Below, in pieces: positions 24,600-37,000 of a stretch of DNA of 64,000 nt (position 1 is its first letter; each line of letters begins with the position of its first letter). Both the position numbers and the translations under genes were made by a program. Location of the stretch: contig NC_092579.1 in assembly GCF_037975245.1 (NCBI RefSeq), positions 1,853,001 through 1,917,000 of the forward strand, written 5' to 3'. The notes below the pieces were generated by a model, which had not been told where the DNA came from, made no database searches, and saw only the letters and a list, made by a program, of their open reading frames with translations. The DNA is from Apostichopus japonicus (Eukaryota > Echinodermata > Holothuroidea > Aspidochirotida > Stichopodidae).

Positions 24600-26671
24600 C
24601 CCCCTTTCCCTTCCCACACACACACACATACTCTCTAATCAGGTCTGAGAGGATGTAACATGTCTGTGCAAGTCTGAGCATAAGTTAAAGATGAAGTGAC
24701 CTTCCGTGATGTATAGTTACTTGGCGACTTCGGTTATGCAATTGGATCAGCCATTATGTAAACAACAACAAAAAGAAATCGAATGAAGGTATTATCAAAA
24801 GGTCTCATACCGAACCACGCTGGTTTGATGTAAGGAGAATGCGAATTAAGTTCATCTGTGACCGGTCACTTATAATAACGAAAGAACGAAATTTAAGGGG
24901 GGAGGGGGGGTGAACAATTAGTTAAAATAATTTGCTTATTGTACATATTTATTTGGGGAAAAAAGGAAAAATAGAAAAACTGTAATATCTTAAAGAATGG
25001 ACATCATTATTCATCGTATTTATTTCAGCATTGATTCGTTCATTTACAAAATTGTTGAATAGTTTCATAATGATAATTATAATTATAAAATATGATAATA
25101 ATTAGGTAGGCTTTGAAGTCAGTCACACACATGAATATGTAAAGGCACTACATTCAGTAACTTCTAAAGTCAAAGTCGCTTTCTCAATGAACATTATGAA
25201 AACAATTTTATCTGCTCCAGGTAAGAATTATTCTACCTTTAAGCATATAGCTGTACAAAATGATTTTCTCTTCATTTTACGTTATTGTTACGAAAAATAA
25301 TTTAAATCAACCTCACGCGCTTCATTTTAAATTTCTCAAGATAAAAAAGGGAGTAGAAAAGTTATACATAAAACTACAAATGAAAGAGAGAAAATTTTTA
25401 TTTATAAACTTCTCTATCTACAGTTAAAGTCCTGTAACTTATGTAAAACCATCAAACCATCTTTATTATAATTGTAAAAACGTCAAATATAACTAAAGCG
25501 TTTGTTGACCGACTCGAAGATAGATTCAGAGTTGAGATATGACGACCGCGGATTCGACATGCACAATTGAAGGGTGAACCCCGTATATACATTTCTAGTA
25601 CTTTTCAACATGTTTTTAAGTGTTACGGACACTATACCCAAGTTGCTCCATATTCAGTATATATGTTGTGTATGATAATCTCATTCATAATTCTGCTGAA
25701 TTGTTTTCGAAAAGCTCTCTGCGTTTCCAAAATATACACATTTGAAATTTTGATAAATTGGGAAACTTTTCAAATATATACAAATTATGACGTGGAGTGT
25801 TGCGATCATCAAAGTTTCTTATTTTAGGCCTTAATTAATAAGTCAAATCCTAATTCCAAGCCCACAAGTATCATTTGAATTAATGTGATATTCCTCTTGG
25901 TAAAGAAGACATTGAAATGTTTCAAAACATCGATTTAGGCCACAATCCTGGGTCAGTGTCTTTGAAGCGAAGTTTGTAAAAGCAAAGAGGTAACATAACA
26001 TGAAAATTAGGCAGTCACTCCCTGTACATCATCAATGTGCATAATTAGCTAATGTTTATTCATAAATAAAACCAGAATTCAGAAAAGACTTGTAAAATGG
26101 TCAATCTTTGATGGATTTCGATGGGAGTTGCAGCCATTTCCATGATTGATACTGCCAATTAGAGTGATAAAGGACAATTTTGTTCCTATGGTGTCCGTAA
26201 ATCTTTAACCTCACATATTTATTAAATGTATTCAATGGTCTCGAGTGATATTTAAAGCTACTAATTGATTAATTTTTCTGCCAAAGTCATCTATACTCTC
26301 GGCGAATATACTTGAAACATAATATGACTTGCATACTGGAATTTCTTAAGAACCCTCATCTGGTTACTACATCCATACCGTTGAAGAAGTATTGCTTAGT
26401 GTGTCGAGCCATTAGACTCAGACACGACTGAAAACTTCTACCGTCACGTTAACTTTAACTTAGGTGCGTAGAACATACTTGATATGATTTTATCCAGCTT
26501 GTCATGTTGTCCTTAAACCGTTTGCATTAATCTACTTGCGCAAGTCTCCGATAGGTGCTTTTTCATATTTATGAAACCAGCAAAACCAGAGAGTTGCGAT
26601 CTGAAGAATAAGGTAAGACAAACCTAATTAACCAGGACGACATACCCTCAATACACGAACTGTTGTGAGTA
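24600..26671. other. Intergenic stretch between the convergent genes, nothing recognised
   Basis: AT-rich DNA between a C tract/(CA)n (24591-24628) and the TTAA MITE. Short ORFs have no family resemblance. Possible poly(A) hexamers on the minus strand (for example at 26217-26222) are too common to assign. Confidence 0.45.
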
Positions 26672-27037
26672 TTAAAAGGAGTGAAGAACAGCGCACAAAG
26701 AAACGTCTGATGCCGGTAATCTGACCTAGCTTCGAATGAGGTGTAACAGAAGTGTTAGACACCACCATCAATCCCAGAAAATACACACAGCATGCTACCG
26801 TAGGTAATTAGACACTAGAGTACAGTCAATACATACAGCTAAGGTCAATACCCACAATACAGTGTACATAGCAGCGATGGACATCTCAGGTCCAGATAAA
26901 AGATAACAAGGTATCACGTTTCATTACTGTTTGCATTTTGTAGCTACAAGGAAAAAACTTCATTTGCAAGCAACGGAAAGTTAACCCTTTTTTCAGAGGG
27001 CGGCACGTGGTTTGGGGCGAGTCTTCAATGCATTTAA
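26672..27037. mobile_element. TTAA-flanked MITE, copy 2
   Basis: The same 360-bp repeat as 1268-1626, about 85-90% alike by eye, again bounded by TTAA at 26672-26675 and 27034-27037. The right inverted end (GGGGCGAGTCTTCAATGC) is intact; the left end has mutated (GAAGAACAGCGC instead of GAAGACTCGCGC). The shared interior includes GAGGTGTAACAGAAGTGTTA and CAAGCAACGGAAAGTTAAC. Confidence 0.8.
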
Positions 27038-27179
27038 TTGGGCCTATTCTTACCTTCAGTGCGTACATCATAGCTTCGATATAAATTGCACTTTTGTTTC
27101 AATGCCCTGTTTAGTGTAGGCAAGTAACAAATCGAACACGCCGCTTCGGGCAATGTCGGTACCGTACGGAAGCGATGAA

Positions 27180-27660
27180 GAGACGTGTAAATTGATGTTT
27201 TAATGAGATGCAACATGACTACAAGTTGAAAATTGATGTTTTTTAATGACATATTCTAAATCGTCAAAATATTGAAAATCTGAAATTTACGTTTGATGCC
27301 AGAAATCTACAAAATGGCGTTTCGTTGAGATGCATCAATTCGTCAAAACTGACCCAACCCGAAATTTACCGACTTGCCCTCTTCCAAATCTGGAAAAAAA
27401 TGAAACAAAGTCTGGTATAATGTCGTCAAAACGTCAATCTTGAGATATATTCCATTTCGATGAGTTAATTAATGCATCTCGACCGCAAAAAGAACGCCAA
27501 TTTTCAACTTGTTGACATTTTGACGAGTTAATGCATCTCGAGAAAAAAATCGTTAATTTTTCAGATTTTGTTATTTACTTTGATGAATTAGGAAGTGGTC
27601 GACAAAATGTCAGTTTCAAGATACTTGTCATTTTGACGAAATTGATGCATCTGATCGTTC
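27180..27660. repeat. Degenerate repeat rich in GTTAATGCATCTCGA and CGTCAAAA motifs
   Basis: Blocks such as TTTGACGAGTTAATGCATCT, ATTGATGTTTTAATGAGATG and CGTCAAAA recur at irregular spacing of 40-90 bp, in both direct and inverted form. It lies just downstream of the transporter stop codon and may be part of its 3' UTR or an old satellite fragment. Confidence 0.5.
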
Positions 27661-27755
27661 CATGTTCCTTCTACGCTTCCGTACCTGTAACCTTTATAAT
27701 CGTCCATTTCATTCAACATGCGATATCGGCTTCCTCCGATGAATATTCAGAATGT

Positions 27756-28015
27756 TCAGACTTTAGAGCTGGATGATTCGTCATCTCGTCTCTCAAAGTG
27801 CAGGTATGTACTAGCTGACGTACCAGTGTCTTTATGCCGCAAGTCTTCGCTAGATTGCACAGTTGTGTAGTCTCTGTGGCAACAATACCACGGTTGAAAG
27901 ATGAAGGAAGGCGACCCGAGGGCGAGAGGTATAAGCAGTACAGCTGCCAATGACCAGCAAGCAGCGATGGATATATGGGCGACACGGTATGACCCAGTCA
28001 GGTCATAACTCAAAC
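27756..28015 (-). CDS. Transporter exon 6: TM11 end, TM12 and cytoplasmic tail
   Basis: The acceptor TTATAATTGTAG ends (minus strand) at 28016. Two bases complete the Gly codon, then LSYDLTGSYRVAHISIAACW, SLAAVLLIPLAL and a hydrophilic tail ending RRDDESSSSKV plus TGA at 27756-27758. The YDxTGSY box is strongly MCT-like. Confidence 0.9.
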
Positions 28016-31000
28016 CTACAATTATAAACAACAACAACAACAAAACATTAACGAATGTGTAAAATTCATTGACGAACTTTAAACTCATACTATCTAAAAC
28101 TTTGATTATTTTGCTTTACTTTTGTGTAATACTCTCCCATTTTTTGTTTGTTTTTTGAAACCCTTGTACTCTTAAACAGATGCAGACTTGGACCCCATAT
28201 TTTGCTAAGGATAAGAAAATACTCGAGAAGGTCCAGAGGAGGGCTACTAGGATGATTAGTTCCTTAAAGAGTGTTCCTTATTATAGGCGGTTACAGCTGC
28301 TGAATCTCACCACACTGGAGCTTAGGGGGTTACGTGATGACTTGATTCAGGTTTTTCAAGATTGTGTATGGTTTTGATAATTTATCCTTCACTGACTTTG
28401 CATGTTTGCTAATAGTAGTTGTTCTAGGGTCATTGTCTTCATAAGATACAAAATAGGATTATTATTCGGCATAACTATTTTTCATAATAGGGTAACGTTG
28501 TGAATGAGTGGAATGGTTTGCCTATGACAGGTTCTATGACAGGTCACGAAGTATAGGCATTTTTTGTAACATTTTTTTTTTAAATAGGGATATCCTATAC
28601 GCATTGGAAGCGCTATTTGAACAAGACGAGCCATGAATGTCTACACAGTTATACCAATACACTCTGTCATTGAGGGATGAAAGCACCGCTCTTCCTCGCT
28701 CCCCCCCCCCCTCAACCCCACCCAACCCCATCACCCCTTGCACTAATTCCAAAATCGTACAATCGGAACTTTATGTTCGCTTTGAGACGACATTTTCGAA
28801 ATAATATCGAAGACACACATGTTACTCCTACTGTGAGGAAAGGAAGATTAGGAGAGAGGATGGGAGGGGGAGGGGAAGAAGGTAGGAGGGGTGAAAACTA
28901 TAAACTATAAATTTAAAGCCTATCGTATTGTTCCCCTTGGTTGTTTTCTCTCTATAAGGCACAAAACAATGTCAATGACCTGATATAAGCGCTTGTTATT
29001 CACAGTGAACACAAAAGGGTTCGATGTTTCTTGGTTTTCATATTTTCAGATGGCCGTAGCTGCCATCAACGGTTTAGTTTATGTTAACAACATATATCGC
29101 TCTATTCAAAATGCAAAATCGCCCATGTAAAAACTCTAACGACCGTTTACTTACCACCCACTAAAGAGGCAGAGAGGAATGCTACTCCAACAGAAATGTA
29201 CATAAAGTTAATTAAAATTGGTGAAAGTTCCTGACCGAAGACTTCAATGGCGGCAGCCAGATTTCTCGAAGATATGTTGCCGCGAATTAGACCGTTCACT
29301 GCGAGAAAAAAAAATGAAATTTAAAAACCACTGCCCTTTTTTATTCAGAAAATATACGTAAGTCAAAATATAGCGTGTATATTACGGTATTCCAGATAAA
29401 CTTATGTTAGTAACACGATCTCAATTTGTGTCAGTGAAGAACATATAGATAGTCATGGTGTGTATAGTATAAGAAAGTCAAGGTTAAAAAATAGTCTTAA
29501 GATCTGTGTTTGGTATGAATTCGACACTAACATTCTCGTAGTAATGTAGTTGCTTACCTAGCTAGGCAAGTTCATTTTCATTATACACTCAGTGAAGAAA
29601 AGTCTTCTTCAATTTAGTGTGTGATAAATATATTACTTGAACAATATCTGGGCGACGAAAATATTACAATGATATGTATGTATTGCTTGCTAATCATTGT
29701 TAATATGCCTGCAAACATCAATACTATTTCTGTTTTACTTTAATCAGTCGTTAACTTGTCTTACAAAACGGACGGATGGATCTCCAAACAAAACAAACCA
29801 GACAGCAAAACTGCAGTGTGGTTTCGATGATGCTACATATATAATGTGATATGTATGTGACACACTAGGCTGTAGGGTACAGCCAGGATGAATAACATGT
29901 TTCAAAGGAGTCCAGTAAAACACATTAATATATGACAAACAATATTAACATTGGCAGCTGATAACCGAGATGGACACTTTTCTTGTATTCAGCGTACATA
30001 TTGATCGCTACAATGCTTATTGTTAGTAGCATATACTCTACTGTGCAGGGGTTGCCTGCGCATAACCAAGCCGTCGTTATATCGACGTTTAATTGTTTGT
30101 TTTTTTAATTGGTTGAGAAATGAATCTATGAACAAAACTTATTTATGAATGCCTTTAAAAACACATTACGTACTTCGTATGCATCACACCCTTCCCTCTA
30201 ATACATTTTATTTTAGATTTCAAATTATGTTTTCGCTGTATGCTTATAAATGTTCCGCACATGAAAACTCCCCGTACAAAAAGCACGTGCAGATAGCGAA
30301 CCATTTTACACAGCATTGAGATCAGTCATTGATAAAATTCTAACTAGGCGACAGTCAATTTTCGTACCCGGCGCATAGCCGTTTCCCAACGTAACTACAT
30401 CCAAACCTGAAGTTTTTATTTGGCACTGAATCTCGACAATCGAGAAATACGACTGAAAACTTCCAATAGCATCGCTGTATGTACAAAGAGTACACCTTTT
30501 TTCACACAACGTATGTAGCGAAAGTATGCAGCCAAGCGACACGCTGAGGCCCACGGAACTTTGTTCGCGATTTTTTATTCGATTCTACGGATGCCCATAA
30601 GCTAATTTCCAATTGCCAACAGCCTCCTATTCTAACGAGGCGTAAAGCACATGTTATCGGATAGGCTGGTCGGTGGAAGATACGGTAGATTATAAAACAG
30701 GTTTGGGGGTTCAACAATTTGGCTTCTGGTGACTCCAATGGCCTTTGACCTCCACAAAAAAACAATAGTCTGATGTGCTAAAAGCTACTTTTGTTTGATA
30801 TTTTGTTGGGGTTCAACCTGACCAAGACTCACATTTGACCTGATTTGCTCTCTGAATTGAATAAACCCCATTGTCAGAAGCTGCGGTTTTATTACAAGTA
30901 CCGATAACCTATTCATCAGATAGGCAACTAATTAAAGTCGGTCATTATTTACTTCGTAAATAAGTTACAAAGTAAGTTAACAATAAAAGTGTTCGGTTTA

Positions 31001-34000
31001 TGACTAGCCATCTGTATACACATTGGTATTTGAAGATTTGAACTTACGTTCGTTTGTTTAATACGTAGTTTGGAGCAGGAGCCGCAAGAACCAAAACAAA
31101 ATAACACTTAGTAGGCTATAAAATATTAATTTCCACATTTAGTTTTTGAAAGTTTTTAAAGGCGAGATAGACACAGACATACAATTTCTTGTCAAAGCAG
31201 CTCTGTAAGGCTTCTTCCAAATTTCCTATATAAAGGTTAGATCTATGCTTAGTATTGAATTAATCACAAGTATTGATCAAATTAGAACATATTATAAAAT
31301 GTGTTCTAAGGAATGACATAATAAGAGACATTTCATTGGTTTATAGAAAACAAGTCATAAAGAGACGTTTTCATATTATTGTTATTTGTTAGTATTAATC
31401 ACAAGTGTGAAGAAGATTTTTTTTTCCACCGTTTGTAATTATTACCCATTTGAAATGAAATTTGAGTTGTCACCTTATAGTATATAGGATATAATTTACG
31501 TGTGATACAGTCAATGTTTGTCCTAACGAACTTACCTATACTGTAGGCAAAAATGTAGGCTGTAATGTTTTCCCAGTATACCATTCCTAGTGACATCACA
31601 CCCCCAGTGATGCACATGAATACCGTAAGCATCATGTTGCTCATAAAGAGTCTATTCCCGATGATAATATTTAACACTTTCGCTGCAGTCTGTGACATGG
31701 CGTAGATTGTAACAAACCAAGATGAATCAGTAACACTTCTACCTTGTACTACCAAGATTTCAACCTGGAAAGATAGAAATAGCGATGAAGATGATTTTGG
31801 GAATGAAAGGATCGTAATGCAGTCATGAATTTCACTTTGACTATACCTGTGTTGATCACCAATGTATAGTAAATGATATGACCCATTGAAACTACTATTA
31901 GATGATCCTCTTGCAAAAAGAGGCATTTTTCGCCGCTCCAACCCCCCTCCTCCCCACTCCCTCCTCCCCCACCCTACCATCATTGGCTATAGTTTCATTC
32001 ATGCACTGATTTCATACTTTTAGAGACTTGGACACAGCCTATAGTGAGGTAATATTATGACATTGCGTAAAACAATATATCGTGTTACGCCTGTGAATGA
32101 AGACACAGCACGGTCGTACGTATATGGACCCTCCAACCCCCCCCCCCCACCCATCTCGCTCATCTAACAAAAACTCCATGCGTGAAATATTGGAAATGCC
32201 GATTTGTTCCCTTTGTAAATTATTGACAGAAATATTATAACGCCGGTATTTTGGGCTTTTTTTCCAATTTTCGACGACATGCTTCTAGCTCGCAAAATTC
32301 TTACCAAACTTATCATGACAAACGCCATACAGAGAACGAACAAAATGGTTGTCAAGGAGAAAATCCAAATGGCAGGCACGTGCAGAGTATGCGCTAGATC
32401 TTTCTTCCTCACTACTCTGATTTCACCCTTCTGTAAAACGTCAGATTCGATCTTTTCTTTGACGAAATCACTCTGGTTTTCATCAGCCTCAATTGGAAGT
32501 TGTTCGCGGCTAGTACTGGCGAGGACGTAACAGGTTGGAAGGCAGAGTGTGATGATAACTAACGAAGAAATTTGACAAACCAATCTCCAACCGAGGTTTG
32601 TAACTCCAATTGTGAAAACTGGACAGAGGGCAAACATACCTGAAGATTATAAAGAAGTATATACAACGACATAACAGAAGTGACGGCAATTCACGTAGAC
32701 ATTTCCTTATGTTCCTTGAAGACTGGTGATTTTATGTCTCATCTAGAAGCGTAATGTTAAAGCAGTGGCGTCGCCGGGACATTTGTAAATGAGGGGTGGG
32801 GAGAAGCAAATTGAGAGCAATATGGGGTGGGGGTGGTCACATAATGCCGGTAATACAAGCTGGGGCCGGAGGCGGCGAGCGCGAAGCCATGTCGGCGTGG
32901 GTTCCATGGGCCCGTGGTGGAGGTCAAGACGGTGCAATCCCTGAAACCATGAGGTTTTCATCGTTTCGAGAAATTAAATCAGTCTTCAAATCTGCAGAAC
33001 TTTGGAGGTACGCGTATTCTTATCATACTCAGTAGAAGTCAAATAGTTGTGTATCTTTCTACCTCTTTTGGGGACATGGAAAATTCATTTGATGGTAGTG
33101 GGGGGGGGAAGGATTATATCAAGGGGCTCGGAACATTATAGTTGTTATGATTATTGCTTGGGTGGGTGCAGTGTGGGCGGGGTGAGTTTTAAGGATCGGC
33201 GCCGATGCAGATAAACGTGGAATACTCTCACCCACTGTTTCGCCAATGGCGCAGAAGGAACACGCACGTACTAGTGCTGACCCTTTGAAGAAACTCGTGA
33301 TTAGTTGTGTGGAAACAGTTTGAATGAAACAAAGTCCAAGACCTTGTACCACTCCGTAGAATAACATTATCATCCAGATCTTTGTCGAGAACGTGCATAG
33401 GAAGAGACCTCCTCCGACCATAAGTATACCAATGACAGCAACGGGTCTAGGTCCCCATTTCTGGTTCAGGAAGGTTGGTAGAGGGGTAGAAAGGTTACAA
33501 ACAGCCCATGCTACTGAACCAATCTCACCTGTGGATTGACAAAACAGAAACACAAAAAAATCGCAAGACAATATAAACAAAATAATAATAATAAAATATG
33601 GTATGTATTAGCAGTAAGAATGTTTATGATTTGTCACATTTGACATACTCATGTAGCACTAAAATCAGTCGCGGTCTCGTTAGTACCAAAATTTTGGTAT
33701 CATATACTAGTCCTCTGTTTTAGATATGAATTTAGCATATTCCATTACTAACGACTTGTTGCTTTTCAAATGTATTGTCGGCGCTCCATAAAGTTATGCG
33801 TTTCAATTTCATTCAAAGTGACTTATCAGAACAGTGCTGGTAAAGTACGTAACATGAAGATTAAAATAAGAGTATGCAACAAATACATGTTAAAATAGTT
33901 TATAAAAACATTTACAAGGATAGAATAAATCTTAATAACTTTCCCTTGCTACTTTTCGAAATATTAAAACAAAGCAGGAATGCGTCATGGACATCAAGAA

Positions 34001-37000
34001 ATGGATGACTCAGAATAGATTGAAATTGAATGACTCTCTTTTGCTAAAGTGTTATTGTGCCATCTCCTTCTGCATGGAATATTGGTGTCCTTCTTGACGA
34101 TACGTACACGCACACGTTACGTATACGTACACGTTCAAACAACCAATAACAAGTACATGCCGCGCCATATCCTTCTTTCTACGGAAAATCGGGCGGATCA
34201 GAAAGTTTCTTTCAACGAAATCGTGCTCTACTAAATGTGTCCATGCCGAGTTTTCCTCGAAGCTGGGTTAATGTAATTCCTTGCTGTATGGCCTGCCTCA
34301 TGTCCAATGTCTTCAACGGGCACAGAATACCGCAGCAAGAATTGTCACACGTAGTAAAAAATCCAACCATATCACTCCGGTGTTGCGACAACTACACTGG
34401 TTGCCTGTGTCATATCGCATTGAATTTAAGCTCCTGCTTATGGCATATACAGTTTTAAACGGTTTGGCCCCACAGTACCTACACAATTTGATCACACCGT
34501 ATTCCAGCTTCTCGCTCACTTCGTTCTGCGAACAAGAGCCTTCTGGTGGTACCCAAATGGAGGCTTGCATCTTATTATGGTCGTCGTTCATTCTCCGTAG
34601 CAGCCCCTGAACTCTGGAACAAACTTCCGTCTGGAATATATATATATATATATATATATAGTTCGTTTCAACAGATATACATAGTGTATGTATGTGTATA
34701 TAAACTGCAGGCTTTGTATAACTGAAATGAGGGCGTATTACCCAAGTGTTATGATTGTAATGAGTGCACCCGGGTGCTTTGAATCTGACAATTTAAACAG
34801 AATTACCACCTTCTAGAGGCAAGCCAAGTAAATAAGAAATGAATGTGTAGCAAATGGTATGACAGCTATAAAAGTCCCAAAAGGACGAAACCGGTCGTGA
34901 AGTAGAATTTTTCTGGTGTGTTGATCTTTATTAATTTATTATTTTATTATATACACTTATATGGAAGTGACAAGAACACCACGAAAGCGAATGACTATCA
35001 AGGTCTCCCCAGGGTTATTAGACTCTCGCGGTCTCACCATATATAATAACAAAAATATCATATAAAAAATCAGACCAAATAATACTATCCTGATCTCGCA
35101 AGTAAGTCACTACAGGTTTATGTATGTTTCCCGCCTGGGAATCAACCAGATACTTGTAATTGCATTTCATTGGTCTTCAGATCCAACCCACATATTCTGC
35201 TCCAAATCCCCCCATGCCCCCTCCTGTAACCCCACATCTACTGTCGGAACAGACGTTATGAAACGCTAAACCCATAATGAGACTGCCCTGGCGATACTCA
35301 GTCGGCAGTACCCATCATAAGACACACTCTTGCAATAAAGATATGCTTCTTATTGCACATCAATAAAAACTACCGGCATAATTAATGTAAGTTAAATTGT
35401 GTCGCAAATCGTTACAAGATCAAATGAACGGCAATCCGATCCAAGGTAATCAGCTAGTATACTGTTATCTCTATAATAGTCAACAACTGTGTTACCTTCA
35501 CAGAGATAAGAATGACACACGTTTGTTCTTAGCGGCCTGATCACAGTGTAACTTAACCCATGCATGTATAGAATATGCTATACTGTGCATGCTATAGTAA
35601 AGACCAGCATGCTAATGGGCATATCTAGCTCAAAGACAACGAACAACTGCTAACGATGTATACCAAACATATCAGCATGGTTTTTTTTCTATGGAAGTAG
35701 TACCGCATGCATTTACCATTTGGTTATGCACGTTACAAATAAATCAACAGATAGACGTTGTTAGTATTGCGTCAAACTTTTGCTGAAAGTAAGCCTATCA
35801 TGCATAAGTTGGGATATGGTCGGGGGGGGGGGGGGGGTGGGAGTGGGGACGCATAGAGTAACGATCAAAATGTTACGGTTTTACAAAGAACACTGCAGAT
35901 GAATATAAAAAACACTACCGTTTAAGAGAATCGATTATTTTAAAACAGGGGAGATAAGGAGGGGGGGATTCGGGTGGGTGAGAAGTAAGTAGGAAGTAGG
36001 AAGGGGAACACTGCAACTCTATACATTGCCTCACCCTCACTCCGAAGGTAATTTGTGAAATCCACTTGTTCGTCTTCTGTGAAACAATGGACCTGAGCCG
36101 GGCTTAATAAAAATAAGCCACTGGAAGATATCTCTTTTAAGAGCGTATAACCTCAAACGTTTTAGAGTGATTCTAAATAAAATGAAAGAAGAGATTTTTC
36201 GCTCTAATTAATGAGACATGTTAAGAAAGCCTAGGCATGATAGCTTCAAGTTGCACATTTAAACAAAACCCAATTGACTGTTCAATAAACCTTTATCTAA
36301 GTTCACTGCTGGTCAGACGAGATAAATCTGCTGGTCAACAAAATGACCAAATAAGAACAACGGTGAAGCCACACACAGAAAAAAAAACTTACAATTACTG
36401 ATTGATTAGCGAGATCGAATCGGACTTCCTGGAGTCAGGTACCTGTCAACTAACATTACGATAAATAAATAGTATAGTTAATCGTTAACGAGATGAATAC
36501 CTCCACTATAACTGCAGTGTATAATATAACAGGTATAAGCAGGGATAAATGCACCCTGCAAACAGATTATATAGAAGCTTACATGGTTAGCTCATGCATG
36601 TCTCAAAATACACTGTGCTTGACTTGTGCTTGTGCTTGTGCTTGACTTGTGCTTGACAAAATACACTGTGCTTGACAAAATACACTGTGCACGGCAATGA
36701 CTTAGCCGTGCTCCATTTTAATACCAGAATTAGTAGCCGGGACATTCTACTCACAATTAACGCTGGCCGAAAATAATTCATTATTACATTACTGATTACG
36801 ACATATAGAAAAGTAATTGCCAACAGAAAATGCTCGTCTTATAGGCTAAATGCACTGCCAAGAGGGCCTCAGTATGACGAAGACCCTCACCACCCCCCCC
36901 CGCCCCCACCCACACACATATGTGCCCAATCTAATCACGCTAATATGTTTGAAACTCCGATTAATTTTGAGTCAGTGAAATATTCACGATTAATTATTAA

